Part shown: positions 14,366 through 14,509 of the stretch, in pieces
Layout of the letters: each line of letters opens with the position of its first letter
How positions within the stretch are numbered: position 1 is the stretch's first letter
Assembly (NCBI GenBank): GCA_002706615.1
Contig: PALS01000042.1
Span: 1-14,509 of the forward strand
From: Methanobacteriota archaeon
GTDB lineage: Archaea; Thermoplasmatota; Poseidoniia; Poseidoniales; Poseidoniaceae
Length of the DNA: 14,509 nt
Reading direction: 5' to 3'
Notes under the pieces: model-generated
What the model was told of the DNA's origin: nothing
What the model saw: the letters and a program-made list of their open reading frames with translations, nothing else
Database searches by the model: none
Made by a program: the position numbers and the translations under genes

Positions 14366-14509
14366 TAGTGGTAAACCGACTTTGAATAGTACTTTATTGG
14401 AGTTTTCATCTAAGATTTGGAACTTGTGATCTCCATCATCGCAACCTAAATCTCTACAATTGATTACGAAATAATCTCCGCCTGAAACAGACCAACCTGC
14501 ATCTCTATC
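14357..14509 (-). CDS. 3' end of an unidentified gene running off the right edge
   Basis: An open frame on the minus strand enters from the right edge and ends at a TAA that directly abuts the moaA stop. The visible 50 residues include GWSVSGGDYFVINCRDLGC and end DENSNKVLFKVGLPLAD. Two cysteines (C18 and C23 of the visible part) and the short alternating strands suggest a small beta-rich domain, but the family is not recognised. Codon use and the precise junction with moaA argue that it is real. The start lies outside the window. Confidence 0.6.
   Translation of the reverse strand, partial: DRDAGWSVSGGDYFVINCRDLGCDDGDHKFQILDENSNKVLFKVGLPLAD

Noticed and set aside
1-14509. Insertion sequence, prophage or integrated element next to the tRNA
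   Set aside because: No integrase, transposase, terminal inverted repeats or duplicated tRNA end was seen; the gene content is mostly housekeeping.

Overview
The window looks like a compact, moderately AT-rich archaeal chromosome segment. The archaeal calls rest on an L10e-type uL16 ribosomal protein, an ABCE1/Rli ribosome-recycling ATPase and a ubiquitin-like protein ending in Gly-Gly. The mutS-mutL pair is of bacterial type, which in an archaeal setting points to ancient transfer. This mix, with the gene density, fits a marine Thermoplasmatota lineage such as Poseidoniales (Marine Group II). That placement is an inference from gene content and was not tested by a search.

Layout, left to right. 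A class II tRNA-Ser(CGA) on the minus strand diverges from a small SAMP/MoaD/ThiS-like gene. That small gene overlaps, tail to tail, the last gene of a minus-strand cluster. Read in the direction of transcription, the cluster is uL16 (rpl10e), then after a hairpin and a likely separate promoter ABCE1, then two tandem paralogous PD-(D/E)XK nucleases with C-terminal OB-fold-like regions. Divergent from uL16 is a two-helix membrane protein of unknown function. It is followed by mutS and mutL, which overlap by 4 nt. mutL converges on aroA (EPSP synthase) with 1 nt between the stops. aroA diverges from moaA across a short shared promoter region. moaA converges, with no spacer, on the 3' end of a gene that runs off the right edge. 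No stretch over 300 nt lacks a gene.

How the genes work together. uL16 and ABCE1 both serve the ribosome. The two nucleases share an apparent transcript with ABCE1 and look like a DNA-processing pair. MutS and MutL form a mismatch-recognition and nicking system, with MutL carrying the full endonuclease motif set. AroA is the sixth step of the shikimate pathway. MoaA opens molybdenum cofactor synthesis, and the Gly-Gly protein could be the sulfur carrier (MoaD) or a SAMP protein modifier.

The strongest leads are: (1) the tandem nuclease-OB paralogues, both with intact catalytic residues but different cysteine sets; (2) an ABCE1 whose normally invariant two-[4Fe-4S] domain has lost four of its eight ligands; (3) a PCNA-box-like motif in bacterial-type MutS exactly where bacteria carry the beta-clamp motif; and (4) short perfect palindromes sitting on the stop codons at all three convergent gene junctions.
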